Of a stretch of 6,902 nt of DNA, positions 1 to 5,205 are shown one piece after another. Within the stretch, counting starts at the first letter, position 1, and each line of letters begins with the position of its first letter. The stretch is from an uncultured Nocardiopsis sp. (GTDB lineage Bacteria; Actinomycetota; Actinomycetes; Streptosporangiales; Streptosporangiaceae): positions 1 to 6,902 of the forward strand of contig CALGOD010000843.1 of assembly GCA_937957845.1 (NCBI GenBank), given 5' to 3'. Below the pieces are notes generated by a model, which saw nothing but the letters and a program-made list of their open reading frames with translations, did no database searches and had not been told where the DNA came from. The position numbers were made by a program, and so were the translations under genes.

Positions 1-7
1 AACGAAC

Positions 8-814
8 GTGAGCAACCCTCCGTTGCGCGTCTACGACATCATGGCCTGCGACGTCTACTGGGACTTCGAGGGAACGTCGCTGCCCAAGGAGCAGCACAAG
101 TTCCTGGTCTCCTTCTATCCCACCCCGGGGGTGCCGACGCCAGACCTGGTCGAGTCGATCACCGCGCGCGGCCCCGGCGGGTACGAGGTGGAATTCACCA
201 ACCAGGTCTTCACCCCCGCCAACACCGACGGCCACATCTACGACCGGACCCTGGACTACTACTGGTACATGGTCAACCTGCCCACGGGGTTCCTCGCCGA
301 GGGCGAGTACACGATCGAGGTGCGCGGTACCGACGGCAGCGTGCAGACCCGTTCGCGTCACCAGGACGGCGAGGTCTCACGGCGGTTCGTGGAGCACTAC
401 GCCTCACGGCGTGAGGAGTTGAAGGCCTCCTTCACCCCCTCCGGTGGGCAGGAGATCGACGGCGTCCCCGAGGTGGGCGAGTTGTTCTGCTCCTGGCAGA
501 CCCTGGACCAGAGCGGCGGCCCGGACGCCTACTACATCCACCGGCTGTCCAAGGGCTCCTCGGCCAGGGAGTTCGACACCCAGAACCTGACCTGGTGGGA
601 CAACATCTTCATCCAGCGCCGGCGCGGGCACGACCACGCCGGGCTCAACCGGGGCGAGGTACAGGTCGGCGCCGGGCTGCAGGAGCGGACCGCCTACGCC
701 TACTTCGTCGAGATCACCGACGCCAACGTCCAGGGCGAGACGAACATCTGCATCTTCCAGCCGCACCAGGTGTTCCGGACCCCCGCCGCGCAGAACACGG
801 CCACAGCCACCTGA
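8..814 (+). CDS. Hypothetical two-domain beta-rich protein, start uncertain
   Basis: I do not recognise this family. From the GTG at 8 the product has 268 residues. The frame is open to the left edge of the window, so the true start may lie further upstream; an in-frame ATG at 41 (residue 12) is another option, and no ribosome binding site is visible in the seven bases before the GTG. No signal peptide or membrane segment is seen, so a cytoplasmic location is inferred. Two parts are suggested. Residues about 5-115 alternate hydrophobic and polar residues like a beta-sandwich and end in an Ig-like strand pattern (GEYTIEVRGTDG, 99-110). Residues about 138-258 form a second beta-rich part (LFCSWQTL at 159-166, then TAYAYFVEITDANVQGETN at 228-246). 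A charged, probably helical linker lies at 117-140. Cysteines are at 14, 161 and 248. The tail is Ala/Thr-rich. The gene is followed directly by a strong hairpin, so it closes its transcript. Coding is supported by frame length, G/C-biased third positions and natural protein composition. Function unknown. Confidence 0.85.
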   Translation: MSNPPLRVYDIMACDVYWDFEGTSLPKEQHKFLVSFYPTPGVPTPDLVESITARGPGGYEVEFTNQVFTPANTDGHIYDRTLDYYWYMVNLPTGFLAEGEYTIEVRGTDGSVQTRSRHQDGEVSRRFVEHYASRREELKASFTPSGGQEIDGVPEVGELFCSWQTLDQSGGPDAYYIHRLSKGSSAREFDTQNLTWWDNIFIQRRRGHDHAGLNRGEVQVGAGLQERTAYAYFVEITDANVQGETNICIFQPHQVFRTPAAQNTATAT

Positions 815-833
815 GCCACATCGACGTGAGACC

Positions 834-867
834 GCCGGCCGGGCAGGAGACCTCCTGCCCGGCCGGC
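834..867 (+). terminator. Perfect 16-bp hairpin terminator after the first gene
   Basis: The left arm GCCGGCCGGGCAGGAG (834-849) is perfectly complementary to the right arm CTCCTGCCCGGCCGGC (852-867). Only two bases separate the arms, so the innermost pair or two must open to make the loop. It starts 20 nt after the stop codon of the upstream gene. The downstream bases hold only a short T run (GTTTCGGG at 874-881), which is usual for intrinsic terminators of high-GC actinomycetes, where long U tracts are often missing. The stem is symmetric, so it could also stop minus-strand transcription. Confidence 0.85.
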
Positions 868-1017
868 GTCGTCGTTTCGGGCGGCCTCTCGTCGACCGGC
901 CACCACGGACGCGATCGCCGCCCCACGTTCTCCGCATCCGTCCTGTGCGTGTGAGCTGTCCGAGGAGAACGCTTTTCCGGATTCACGGTCGTGGGTGAAC
1001 CGATCCCAGTTGGATGG

Positions 1018-1047
1018 TTGGCTATGTTCACAGTTCTTGTGTACTGT
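1018..1047 (+). promoter_or_regulatory. Candidate promoter for the membrane-anchored protein gene
   Basis: A TTGGCT hexamer (1018-1023) and a TACTGT hexamer (1042-1047) are separated by 18 nt and resemble the TTGACA / TAnnnT pattern of housekeeping actinobacterial promoters. They lie in the locally AT-richest part of the intergenic region. If used, transcription would begin near 1054 and leave a leader of about 150 nt before the ATG at 1203. A dyad CACAG (1029-1033) / CTGTG (1044-1048) overlaps the -10 element and could be an operator. Both elements are short and match consensus only partly, so this is a weak call. Confidence 0.3.
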
Positions 1048-1082
1048 GTGAGCGCCTCAAGAGTTCCCTAGGTCTTCTGGGG

Positions 1083-1116
1083 CGAAGGAAGGTGTGTACT
1101 CGCCTCTCCTTCTTCG
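1083..1116 (+). other. Leader region with an imperfect hairpin; no gene seen in 868-1202
   Basis: The stretch from the first terminator to the ATG at 1203 holds no open frame with convincing protein-like composition. Within it, CGAAG+AAGG (1083-1092, one G bulged) can pair with CCTTCTTCG (1108-1116) across a 15-nt loop. It would fall inside the 5' leader if the promoter candidate near 1018-1047 is real. I see no match to a riboswitch class I know. This may be a chance stem. Confidence 0.25.
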
Positions 1117-1160
1117 TGCCTTTGCCTACTGGAAGGCCCTTCGGTGGGCGGCGCACCCGG

Positions 1161-1174
1161 TGGTGTTCACACCA
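1161..1174. promoter_or_regulatory. Operator-like palindrome TGGTGT-TC-ACACCA
   Basis: Six-base arms TGGTGT (1161-1166) and ACACCA (1169-1174) are perfectly inverted around a two-base centre. The site lies about 29 nt upstream of the start codon at 1203 and 19 nt ahead of its ribosome binding site. The size and symmetry would suit a dimeric helix-turn-helix repressor, or it could simply be a small leader stem. No cognate regulator is encoded in the window. Confidence 0.25.
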
Positions 1175-1192
1175 TCTCTTCACACACAGACC

Positions 1193-1196
1193 GGAG
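1193..1196 (+). promoter_or_regulatory. Ribosome binding site fixing the start at 1203
   Basis: GGAG at 1193-1196 lies 6 nt before the ATG at 1203. It favours this start over an in-frame ATG at 1014, whose extra 63 residues look like translated non-coding DNA (scattered Cys, His and Arg, no domain character). Confidence 0.75.
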
Positions 1197-1202
1197 CACA
1201 CC

Positions 1203-1757
1203 ATGACCCAGCCCCAGCAGCCTCACCCCGGCGGCCCCCAACGGCCCCCCTACGGTCAGCCCATGCCGCCCGCTCCCCCGAAGCAGAGCATGTCCACGGG
1301 AAAGAAGTTCGGTCTGGGATGCGGCGGAATCCTCCTCGTCCTGTTCCTGTTCGGCGGGTGCGTGGCCGCCATCTCGGGTGGTGACTCCGACGAAGGCTCC
1401 CGGGAGCCGGCCATCGCGCGGGAGGAGGCCGCAGCGGAGGACACGGAGGAGACCGTGGAGGAGGAAGCGGCGGCGGAGGAGGAACCCGAGCCCGAGGAGG
1501 AGTCGGAGGCCTCCGCCACGGTCGGCAACGGTGTCCACCGCGTGGGCGAGGACATCGAGCCCGGCACGTACACCACCGACGGTCCGGACCCGGACGACTT
1601 CATGCCCATGTGCTACTACGCGCGCCTGTCCGGGCTGTCCGGAGAATTCGACGACATCATCGCCAACAACAACATCGAGGGGCCCGGTTCCGTGGTGGTC
1701 CAGGAGAGCGACGCCGCCCTGGAGCTCTCCGGAGGCTGTGAGTGGACCCTGCAGTGA
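1203..1757 (+). CDS. Membrane-anchored protein with acidic linker and extracytoplasmic C-terminal domain
   Basis: The 184-residue product has four visible parts. Residues 1-35 are rich in Pro, Gln and Gly and end in basic residues (STGKK, 31-35), so they should remain in the cytoplasm. Residues 36-57 (FGLGCGGILLVLFLF and onward) form one transmembrane helix. Residues 58-106 are a Glu/Asp/Ala/Pro-rich, probably disordered stalk. Residues 107-184 form a compact domain (VGEDIEPGTYTTDGP, CYYARLSG, DDIIANNN, SGGCEW) of a type I know from many uncharacterised actinobacterial exported proteins and lipoproteins, usually with a leading 'PGTY' and a terminal 'GC.W' motif. C137 and C179 could form a disulfide outside the cell. 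C53, after FGG, only loosely resembles a lipobox, and a 35-residue head before it speaks against lipoprotein processing. The start is set by GGAG 6 nt upstream. The gene stands alone on its transcript, between a hairpin upstream and several hairpins downstream. Biochemical role unknown; a cell-surface or envelope role is inferred. Confidence 0.9.
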   Translation: MTQPQQPHPGGPQRPPYGQPMPPAPPKQSMSTGKKFGLGCGGILLVLFLFGGCVAAISGGDSDEGSREPAIAREEAAAEDTEETVEEEAAAEEEPEPEEESEASATVGNGVHRVGEDIEPGTYTTDGPDPDDFMPMCYYARLSGLSGEFDDIIANNNIEGPGSVVVQESDAALELSGGCEWTLQ

Positions 1758-1761
1758 CCCG

Positions 1762-1833
1762 GGAGCGGGGCCGGTCCCATCGGTGACCACCTCGCTCCGC
1801 TCCTGATGGACGGGCGACCCGGACGGGGGTCGC
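1762..1833 (+). terminator. Hairpin cluster just after the membrane-anchored protein gene
   Basis: Two stems follow the stop codon. GGAGCGG (1762-1768) pairs with CCGCTCC (1797-1803) over a 28-nt loop, and GCGACCC (1814-1820) pairs with GGGTCGC (1827-1833) over a 6-nt loop. The second is the better terminator-like stem. Neither is followed by a U run. They probably act with the stronger hairpin at 1841-1881 to end this transcript. Confidence 0.45.
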
Positions 1834-1840
1834 TCACACG

Positions 1841-1881
1841 CGGACCGCGGGTCGGTGGGAGTGGGACCGACCCGCGGTCCG
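1841..1881. terminator. Perfect 16-bp bidirectional terminator between convergent units
   Basis: CGGACCGCGGGTCGGT (1841-1856) and ACCGACCCGCGGTCCG (1866-1881) are perfect inverted repeats with a 9-nt loop. On the plus strand a short T run follows (GTTTCGGG, 1881-1888). The site lies 84 nt after the plus-strand gene and 62 nt beyond the end of the minus-strand transporter operon, so it is well placed to stop transcription from both sides. Confidence 0.85.
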
Positions 1882-1942
1882 TTTCGGGCAGGGCCCGGAC
1901 CGGCGCATGGGGACGTCCCGGGTTCGGTGCCCCACCCCGGCT

Positions 1943-2887
1943 CTACGTCAGCTCGGGGTCGTTCTCGGTCAGGGAACGCAGCGCGGGGTTGAACGCGTCG
2001 CGCAGGGCGTCTCCCAGCAGGTTGAACGCGATGACGACCAGTGTGATCCCCACCCCGGGGAACACGGCCGCCCACCAGGACAGGCGCAGGGTCTTCTGCG
2101 CGTCGGCGAGCATGCTGCCCAGCGAGAAGCCCGGAGGCTGCACGCCCAGGCCCAACAGGCTGAGCGAGCTCTCCACCAGGATCAGCGTGCCCACGCTCGT
2201 GGACCACAGGATGATGACGGGGCCCAGGACGTTGGGGGCGATGTGGCGGACCAGGATCCTGACCGGGGAGGCACCGGTGGTGCGGGCCGCGGTGACGAAG
2301 TCCAGCCGCTTGGTCTGCTGCACCAGGGAAACGATGGTCCGGGCGTAGTTGGTCCATCCCCAGAACGCCAGCACCAGCATCAGCAGCACGATGCTGGGTC
2401 CGGCGAACGCGGCCAGGGCGATGCCCACGGCCGCGAAGGGCACCGCGAACTGGATGTCGGCCATCCGCATGAGGAGTCCACCGACGAAGCGCTCGTAGTA
2501 ACCCGCCAGAAGACCCAAGGTCAGGCCGATGAGCGCGGTCGCGGTGGCGGTCAGGAAACCGATGAGGAGGCTCAGGCGCAGCCCGACCAGGATACGGCTG
2601 AACACGTCGCGGCCCAGCGGGTCGGTCCCCAGCAGGTGGCCGCCCTCACCGCCCAGCCAGGACGGGGGTTCGTTCGTCCGGCTCAGGACCTGGGTGGTCG
2701 GGTCGTGCGTGATGAGCAGCTCCGCGCAACAGGCCACCAGTACCAGGGCGGCGATCATCAGGGCGGCGATCCTGCCCATGGGCGCGGCCCAGACCCTGCC
2801 CAGGATCTCCTTGCCCCGGGACGTGCTGCGGGGGAGGGGGGCCGCTCCGGCCGCCGCGGCGTTCTGTGTGCTTGCCGTGCTGTTCAA
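1943..2887 (-). CDS. DppC/OppC-type ABC transporter permease, TTG start
   Basis: This is the second membrane subunit of a peptide/nickel-type (PepT family) importer. It pairs with the DppB-like permease to form the pore and takes energy from the two ATPases encoded upstream. The 314-residue product shows family hallmarks in order: a poorly conserved polar N-terminus (1-30), a first membrane helix (about 37-59), the OppC-type motif HLLGTDPLGRDVFSR (84-98), further helices at about 103-130, 144-176, 217-249 and 270-292, the EAA coupling loop at about 196-219 (TAARTTGASP then HIAPN), and the typical C-terminal LGDALRDAFNP (291-301). The start is TTG at 2887, whose TTGA overlaps the upstream stop. 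The next in-frame ATG would cut into the first membrane helix, so TTG is preferred. AAGG lies 7 nt before it and is a modest binding site, so coupling to the upstream gene is likely. It is the last gene of the operon. Substrate cannot be told from the permease. Confidence 0.93.
   Translation of the reverse strand: MNSTASTQNAAAAGAAPLPRSTSRGKEILGRVWAAPMGRIAALMIAALVLVACCAELLITHDPTTQVLSRTNEPPSWLGGEGGHLLGTDPLGRDVFSRILVGLRLSLLIGFLTATATALIGLTLGLLAGYYERFVGGLLMRMADIQFAVPFAAVGIALAAFAGPSIVLLMLVLAFWGWTNYARTIVSLVQQTKRLDFVTAARTTGASPVRILVRHIAPNVLGPVIILWSTSVGTLILVESSLSLLGLGVQPPGFSLGSMLADAQKTLRLSWWAAVFPGVGITLVVIAFNLLGDALRDAFNPALRSLTENDPELT
2884..2887 (-). other. TTGA start/stop overlap
   Basis: The TGA stop of the DppB-like permease (2886-2884) shares three bases with the TTG start of the DppC-like permease (2887-2885). 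The weak AAGG Shine-Dalgarno at 2898-2895 and the rare start codon suggest that the second permease is translated mainly by ribosomes terminating on the first. Confidence 0.75.
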
Positions 2888-3810
2888 TGTGCCGCCTTCG
2901 TCCGTAGCCGCGGATCGACCGCTCTGACGATGGTGTCCATGAGGATGTTCATCAAGGTGATCAGTACCGCGAGGCAGAACACGCTCGCCTGGATCATCGG
3001 GAAGTCCCGGTTGGACACGCTTCCGACCAGGAGGGCGCCCAGCCCGTTGTAGTTGAGCAGGGGTTCGAGGATGAGCAGGGCGCTGAACATGAGGGAGAAC
3101 TGGATGCCCAACCATGCCAGGACCGGCGGCAACGCCGTGGGCAGGGCGTGCAGGAACAGCACCCTGGCCGGACTGATGCCCTTGGACCGGGCGGTGACGA
3201 CGTGCCCCTCGGTGAAGGCGTCCAGCAGTTGGCCGCGTGTCAGACGGCTCAGGGTGGCCAGTCCGTAGATGCTCAGCGCGATCCAGGGAATGACCAGCGC
3301 GGAGAAGTCGGCGTTGCCGGTGGCGGGCAGCCACTGCAGGTTGATGGCGAAGACCAGCACGAGCAGCATCGCGAGCCAGAAGTAGGGGATGCCGTCGAAC
3401 AGGAACGTCACGACCATCAAGGAACGGCCCGAGAGGCGGGTGGGCCGCAGTGCCGCGAAGATGCCGATGGAGAGTGCGCCCACCAACGAGATGATCAGTG
3501 GGGGGAGCACGATCCACAGGCTCGGCCCCAGCCGCGCGAACACCATCTGGGAGGCGGGCAGACCGAACATGAACGACTGCCCGAAGTCGAGAGTGAAGTT
3601 GGCCAGGACCGTGTTCAGGTACTGCACGGCCAGAGGCTTGTCCAGGCCGAACCTGACACGGGTGGCCTCGACGACCTCGGGGCTGGCGTCGGCGGGGACC
3701 AGCAGGGTCGCGGCGTCCCCGGAGAGCCGCACCAGGGCGAACAGCAGCGTGGAGACGCCGATCGCGACGAAGGCGACCAGGGCGAGTCGTCGGAGGAGGT
3801 GGACGAGCAT
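2884..3810 (-). CDS. DppB/OppB-type ABC transporter permease
   Basis: First membrane subunit of the peptide/nickel-type importer. With the ATG at 3810 the product has 308 residues, normal for DppB. In order it shows an N-terminal membrane helix (about 8-29), the conserved extracytoplasmic segment LDKPLAVQYL ... LDFGQSF (57-80), helices at about 97-121, 132-157 and 169-190, the EAA loop (about 203-226, TARSKGISPARVL then HALP), and two more helices (about 231-256 and 272-295) flanking the family pattern NYNGLGALLVGSVSNRDFP (253-271). The ending RAVDPRLR is typical. The frame extends to a GTG at 3825, which would overlap the upstream gene. The ATG at 3810 is preferred because GAGGGG lies 7 nt before it and it sits 4 nt after the upstream stop. 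It is followed by a TTGA overlap with its partner permease. Confidence 0.93.
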   Translation of the reverse strand: MLVHLLRRLALVAFVAIGVSTLLFALVRLSGDAATLLVPADASPEVVEATRVRFGLDKPLAVQYLNTVLANFTLDFGQSFMFGLPASQMVFARLGPSLWIVLPPLIISLVGALSIGIFAALRPTRLSGRSLMVVTFLFDGIPYFWLAMLLVLVFAINLQWLPATGNADFSALVIPWIALSIYGLATLSRLTRGQLLDAFTEGHVVTARSKGISPARVLFLHALPTALPPVLAWLGIQFSLMFSALLILEPLLNYNGLGALLVGSVSNRDFPMIQASVFCLAVLITLMNILMDTIVRAVDPRLRTKAAH

Positions 3811-3814
3811 GTTC

Positions 3815-4090
3815 CTACCCCTCACCGGCCCGTGAGGCGGCGTCGAACACCCGGTTCAGGAAGCGTTCGCGCTCACGGGCGAGCCGCTCGGCGGCCTCGC
3901 CCCGGGGTTGAGTGTTCTCGATGTCCTCCCGGGTGAGGCTGCCGCGCTCGTCGAGGAGCTGCTCGATCACGGTGAGCCTGTCACGCATCACCCACAGTTC
4001 CGAGGCCAGTTCCATGGTGATGGCGAAGAGCGCGTCCATGTGCTGCGGTCGGGTCAGGTACACGGCGTCGTCTTTGGCGAAGCCTGGCAT
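3815..4090 (-). CDS. Small helical protein of unknown function within the transporter operon
   Basis: A 91-residue protein that I cannot assign to a named family. It has no signal peptide, membrane helix or cysteine, so it should be cytoplasmic. Residues 1-16 are a variable head. Residues 17-49 (HMDALFAITMELASELWVM, then RDRLTVIEQLLDERG) read as one or two amphipathic helices with heptad-like spacing of Leu, Ile, Val and Met, suggesting dimerisation or docking on a partner. LTRED (52-56) looks like a turn into a second helix. Residues 64-86 are Arg/Glu/Ala-rich and helical. The pattern of a helix, 'LL.E.G.LTREDIE' and a charged helix recalls small accessory or capping segments of enzyme complexes, but this is only a resemblance. 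The ATG at 4090 follows the upstream TAA by 2 nt and has GGAG 8 nt before it, so it is a translated operon member. Its place between ATPase and permease genes suggests a role tied to this transporter or its pathway. Confidence 0.88.
   Translation of the reverse strand: MPGFAKDDAVYLTRPQHMDALFAITMELASELWVMRDRLTVIEQLLDERGSLTREDIENTQPRGEAAERLARERERFLNRVFDAASRAGEG
3818..3823 (-). promoter_or_regulatory. Ribosome binding site deciding the DppB-like start
   Basis: On the minus strand GAGGGG (3823-3818) is 7 nt before the ATG at 3810. It lies inside the end of the upstream small gene, whose TAG stop (3817-3815) falls between the site and the start. The arrangement fits re-initiation and argues against the GTG at 3825. 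Confidence 0.65.
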
Positions 4091-4092
4091 GG

Positions 4093-5205
4093 TTACTTCT
4101 CCTCGCTGGTGCGTGATACGGGACCGGCGGACACCGGGTGTGACGGTGCGGAGGCGGACGGGGCGTCGGTGAAGGTGAGACCGACCGGCTCCGGACGCAC
4201 CCCCGAGGTCGCCCCGTCGAGTTCCAGTTCGCCGGGGTAGTGGCAGGCCACGGAACGGCCCGGGGCGGCTTCACGCAGGGCGGGAGCCTCCACCGCGCAG
4301 CGTTCGCGCGCGATCGGGCAGCGTGTGCGGAACACGCAGCCCGAGGGAGGCGACATCGGTGAGGGGATCTCCCCGGAGGGGACGATGCGGTGTTCACGCT
4401 CCTGGTGCATCGACGCGAGCACCGCGGAGTAGGGGTGCAGCGGTGCGGTGAACAGGGACTCGGCGGGGGAGACCTCCATGAGCCTGCCCAGGTACATCAC
4501 CGCGACACGGTGGCTGATGTGGCGGACCAGCGCCAGGTCGTGCGTGATGAACAGGTAGGCCAGCCCCAGTTCCCGCTGCAGGTCGCCCAGGAGGTTGACG
4601 ATCTGGGCCTGCACGGACACGTCCAAGGACGCGGTGGGCTCGTCGGCGATGATCAGCGAGGGGTCGGTGATCAGGGCGCGGGCGATACCGATCCGTTGAC
4701 GCTGTCCCCCCGAGAGTTCCTGGGGGTAACGCTGGGCCATGGATATGTCGAGTCCGACCATCTCCAGCATCCGCGCGACCCGGTCACGACGCAGGGCGGC
4801 GTTGCCGAAGCCGTGCACCACCAGCGGTTCGGTGAGGGTGTCCTCCAACCTCAGGTAGGGGTTGAGCGAGGTCGAGGGGTTCTGGAAGACCATGGACATC
4901 CGGCGTCGCACGTCGTGGCGGAGGCGGGAGCCGGAGCCGGTGGTGATGTCGCGGCCCTCGAACTCGACCGTTCCCGAGGTGGGTCGGTACAGGCGGATGA
5001 GGGTGCGGCCCACGGTGGTCTTGCCGCTGCCGGACTCGCCCACCAGACCCAGGGTCTCGCCCCGGCCGATCTCCAGGGACACCCCGTCCACGGCCCGCAG
5101 GACCTTGCGGGAACGGCCGAAGCCGCCCATGGGGAAGTGTTTGGTCAGTTCGCGGGCGCGCAGGACGGGCTCGCCGCCCGTACCGTCCCGGTGGTCAGCG
5201 CTCAT
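4093..5205 (-). CDS. DppF/OppF-type ABC transporter ATPase
   Basis: Second nucleotide-binding subunit of the importer; it would hydrolyse ATP on the cytoplasmic face together with the DppD-like ATPase. The 370-residue product has every ATPase motif intact: Walker A GESGSGKT (56-63), Q-loop Gln 108 in VFQNP, signature LSGGQ (164-168), Walker B LIIADE (184-189) with catalytic Glu 189, D-loop SLD (193-195) and H-loop His 222. The C-terminal oligopeptide/dipeptide ATPase domain (about 255-325) has the pattern GCVFRTRCPIARERC and a later AC, giving four cysteines (290, 296, 303, 321) of the kind proposed to bind an iron-sulfur cluster in Dpp-type ATPases. RAVDGVSLEI near the N-terminus and VFQNPSTSLNPYL are typical of the F-type subunit. 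Residues 326-370 form a Ser/Pro-rich tail longer than usual. The ATG at 5205 overlaps the upstream stop as ATGA, with AGGA 7 nt before it. It could equally be labelled OppF or NikE; substrate is unknown. Confidence 0.95.
   Translation of the reverse strand: MSADHRDGTGGEPVLRARELTKHFPMGGFGRSRKVLRAVDGVSLEIGRGETLGLVGESGSGKTTVGRTLIRLYRPTSGTVEFEGRDITTGSGSRLRHDVRRRMSMVFQNPSTSLNPYLRLEDTLTEPLVVHGFGNAALRRDRVARMLEMVGLDISMAQRYPQELSGGQRQRIGIARALITDPSLIIADEPTASLDVSVQAQIVNLLGDLQRELGLAYLFITHDLALVRHISHRVAVMYLGRLMEVSPAESLFTAPLHPYSAVLASMHQEREHRIVPSGEIPSPMSPPSGCVFRTRCPIARERCAVEAPALREAAPGRSVACHYPGELELDGATSGVRPEPVGLTFTDAPSASAPSHPVSAGPVSRTSEEK
5202..5205 (-). other. ATGA start/stop overlap between the two ATPase genes
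   Basis: The TGA of the DppD-like gene (5204-5202) overlaps the ATG of the DppF-like gene (5205-5203). This fits the need to make the two ATPases in equal amounts for one heterodimer. Confidence 0.85.

Noticed and set aside
404..937. Minus-strand frame of 177 codons over the first gene
   Set aside because: It runs through the perfect terminator hairpin and is Arg/Gly/Pro-biased; it is a shadow of the plus-strand gene.
1014..1202. In-frame upstream extension of the membrane-anchored protein to an ATG at 1014 (247 residues)
   Set aside because: The added 63 residues are rich in Cys, Arg and His with no domain character, overlap the likely promoter, and the ATG at 1203 has a good GGAG at 6 nt.
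1167..2357. Minus-strand open frame of 396 codons
   Set aside because: It is Arg/Pro/Gly/His-rich shadow coding lying antisense to the 1203-1757 gene and out of frame within the DppC-like gene; it also crosses both terminator regions.
1907..3052. Plus-strand open frame of 381 codons antisense to the permeases
   Set aside because: Composition (Gln, Gly, Asp, Arg and His runs) is that of the antisense frame of GC-rich genes; the minus strand encodes clear permease motifs.
3811..3825. GTG at 3825 as start of the DppB-like permease
   Set aside because: It would overlap the small gene by 11 nt and adds only VRGRN; the ATG at 3810 has GAGGGG at 7 nt and gives the usual short N-terminus before the first membrane helix.
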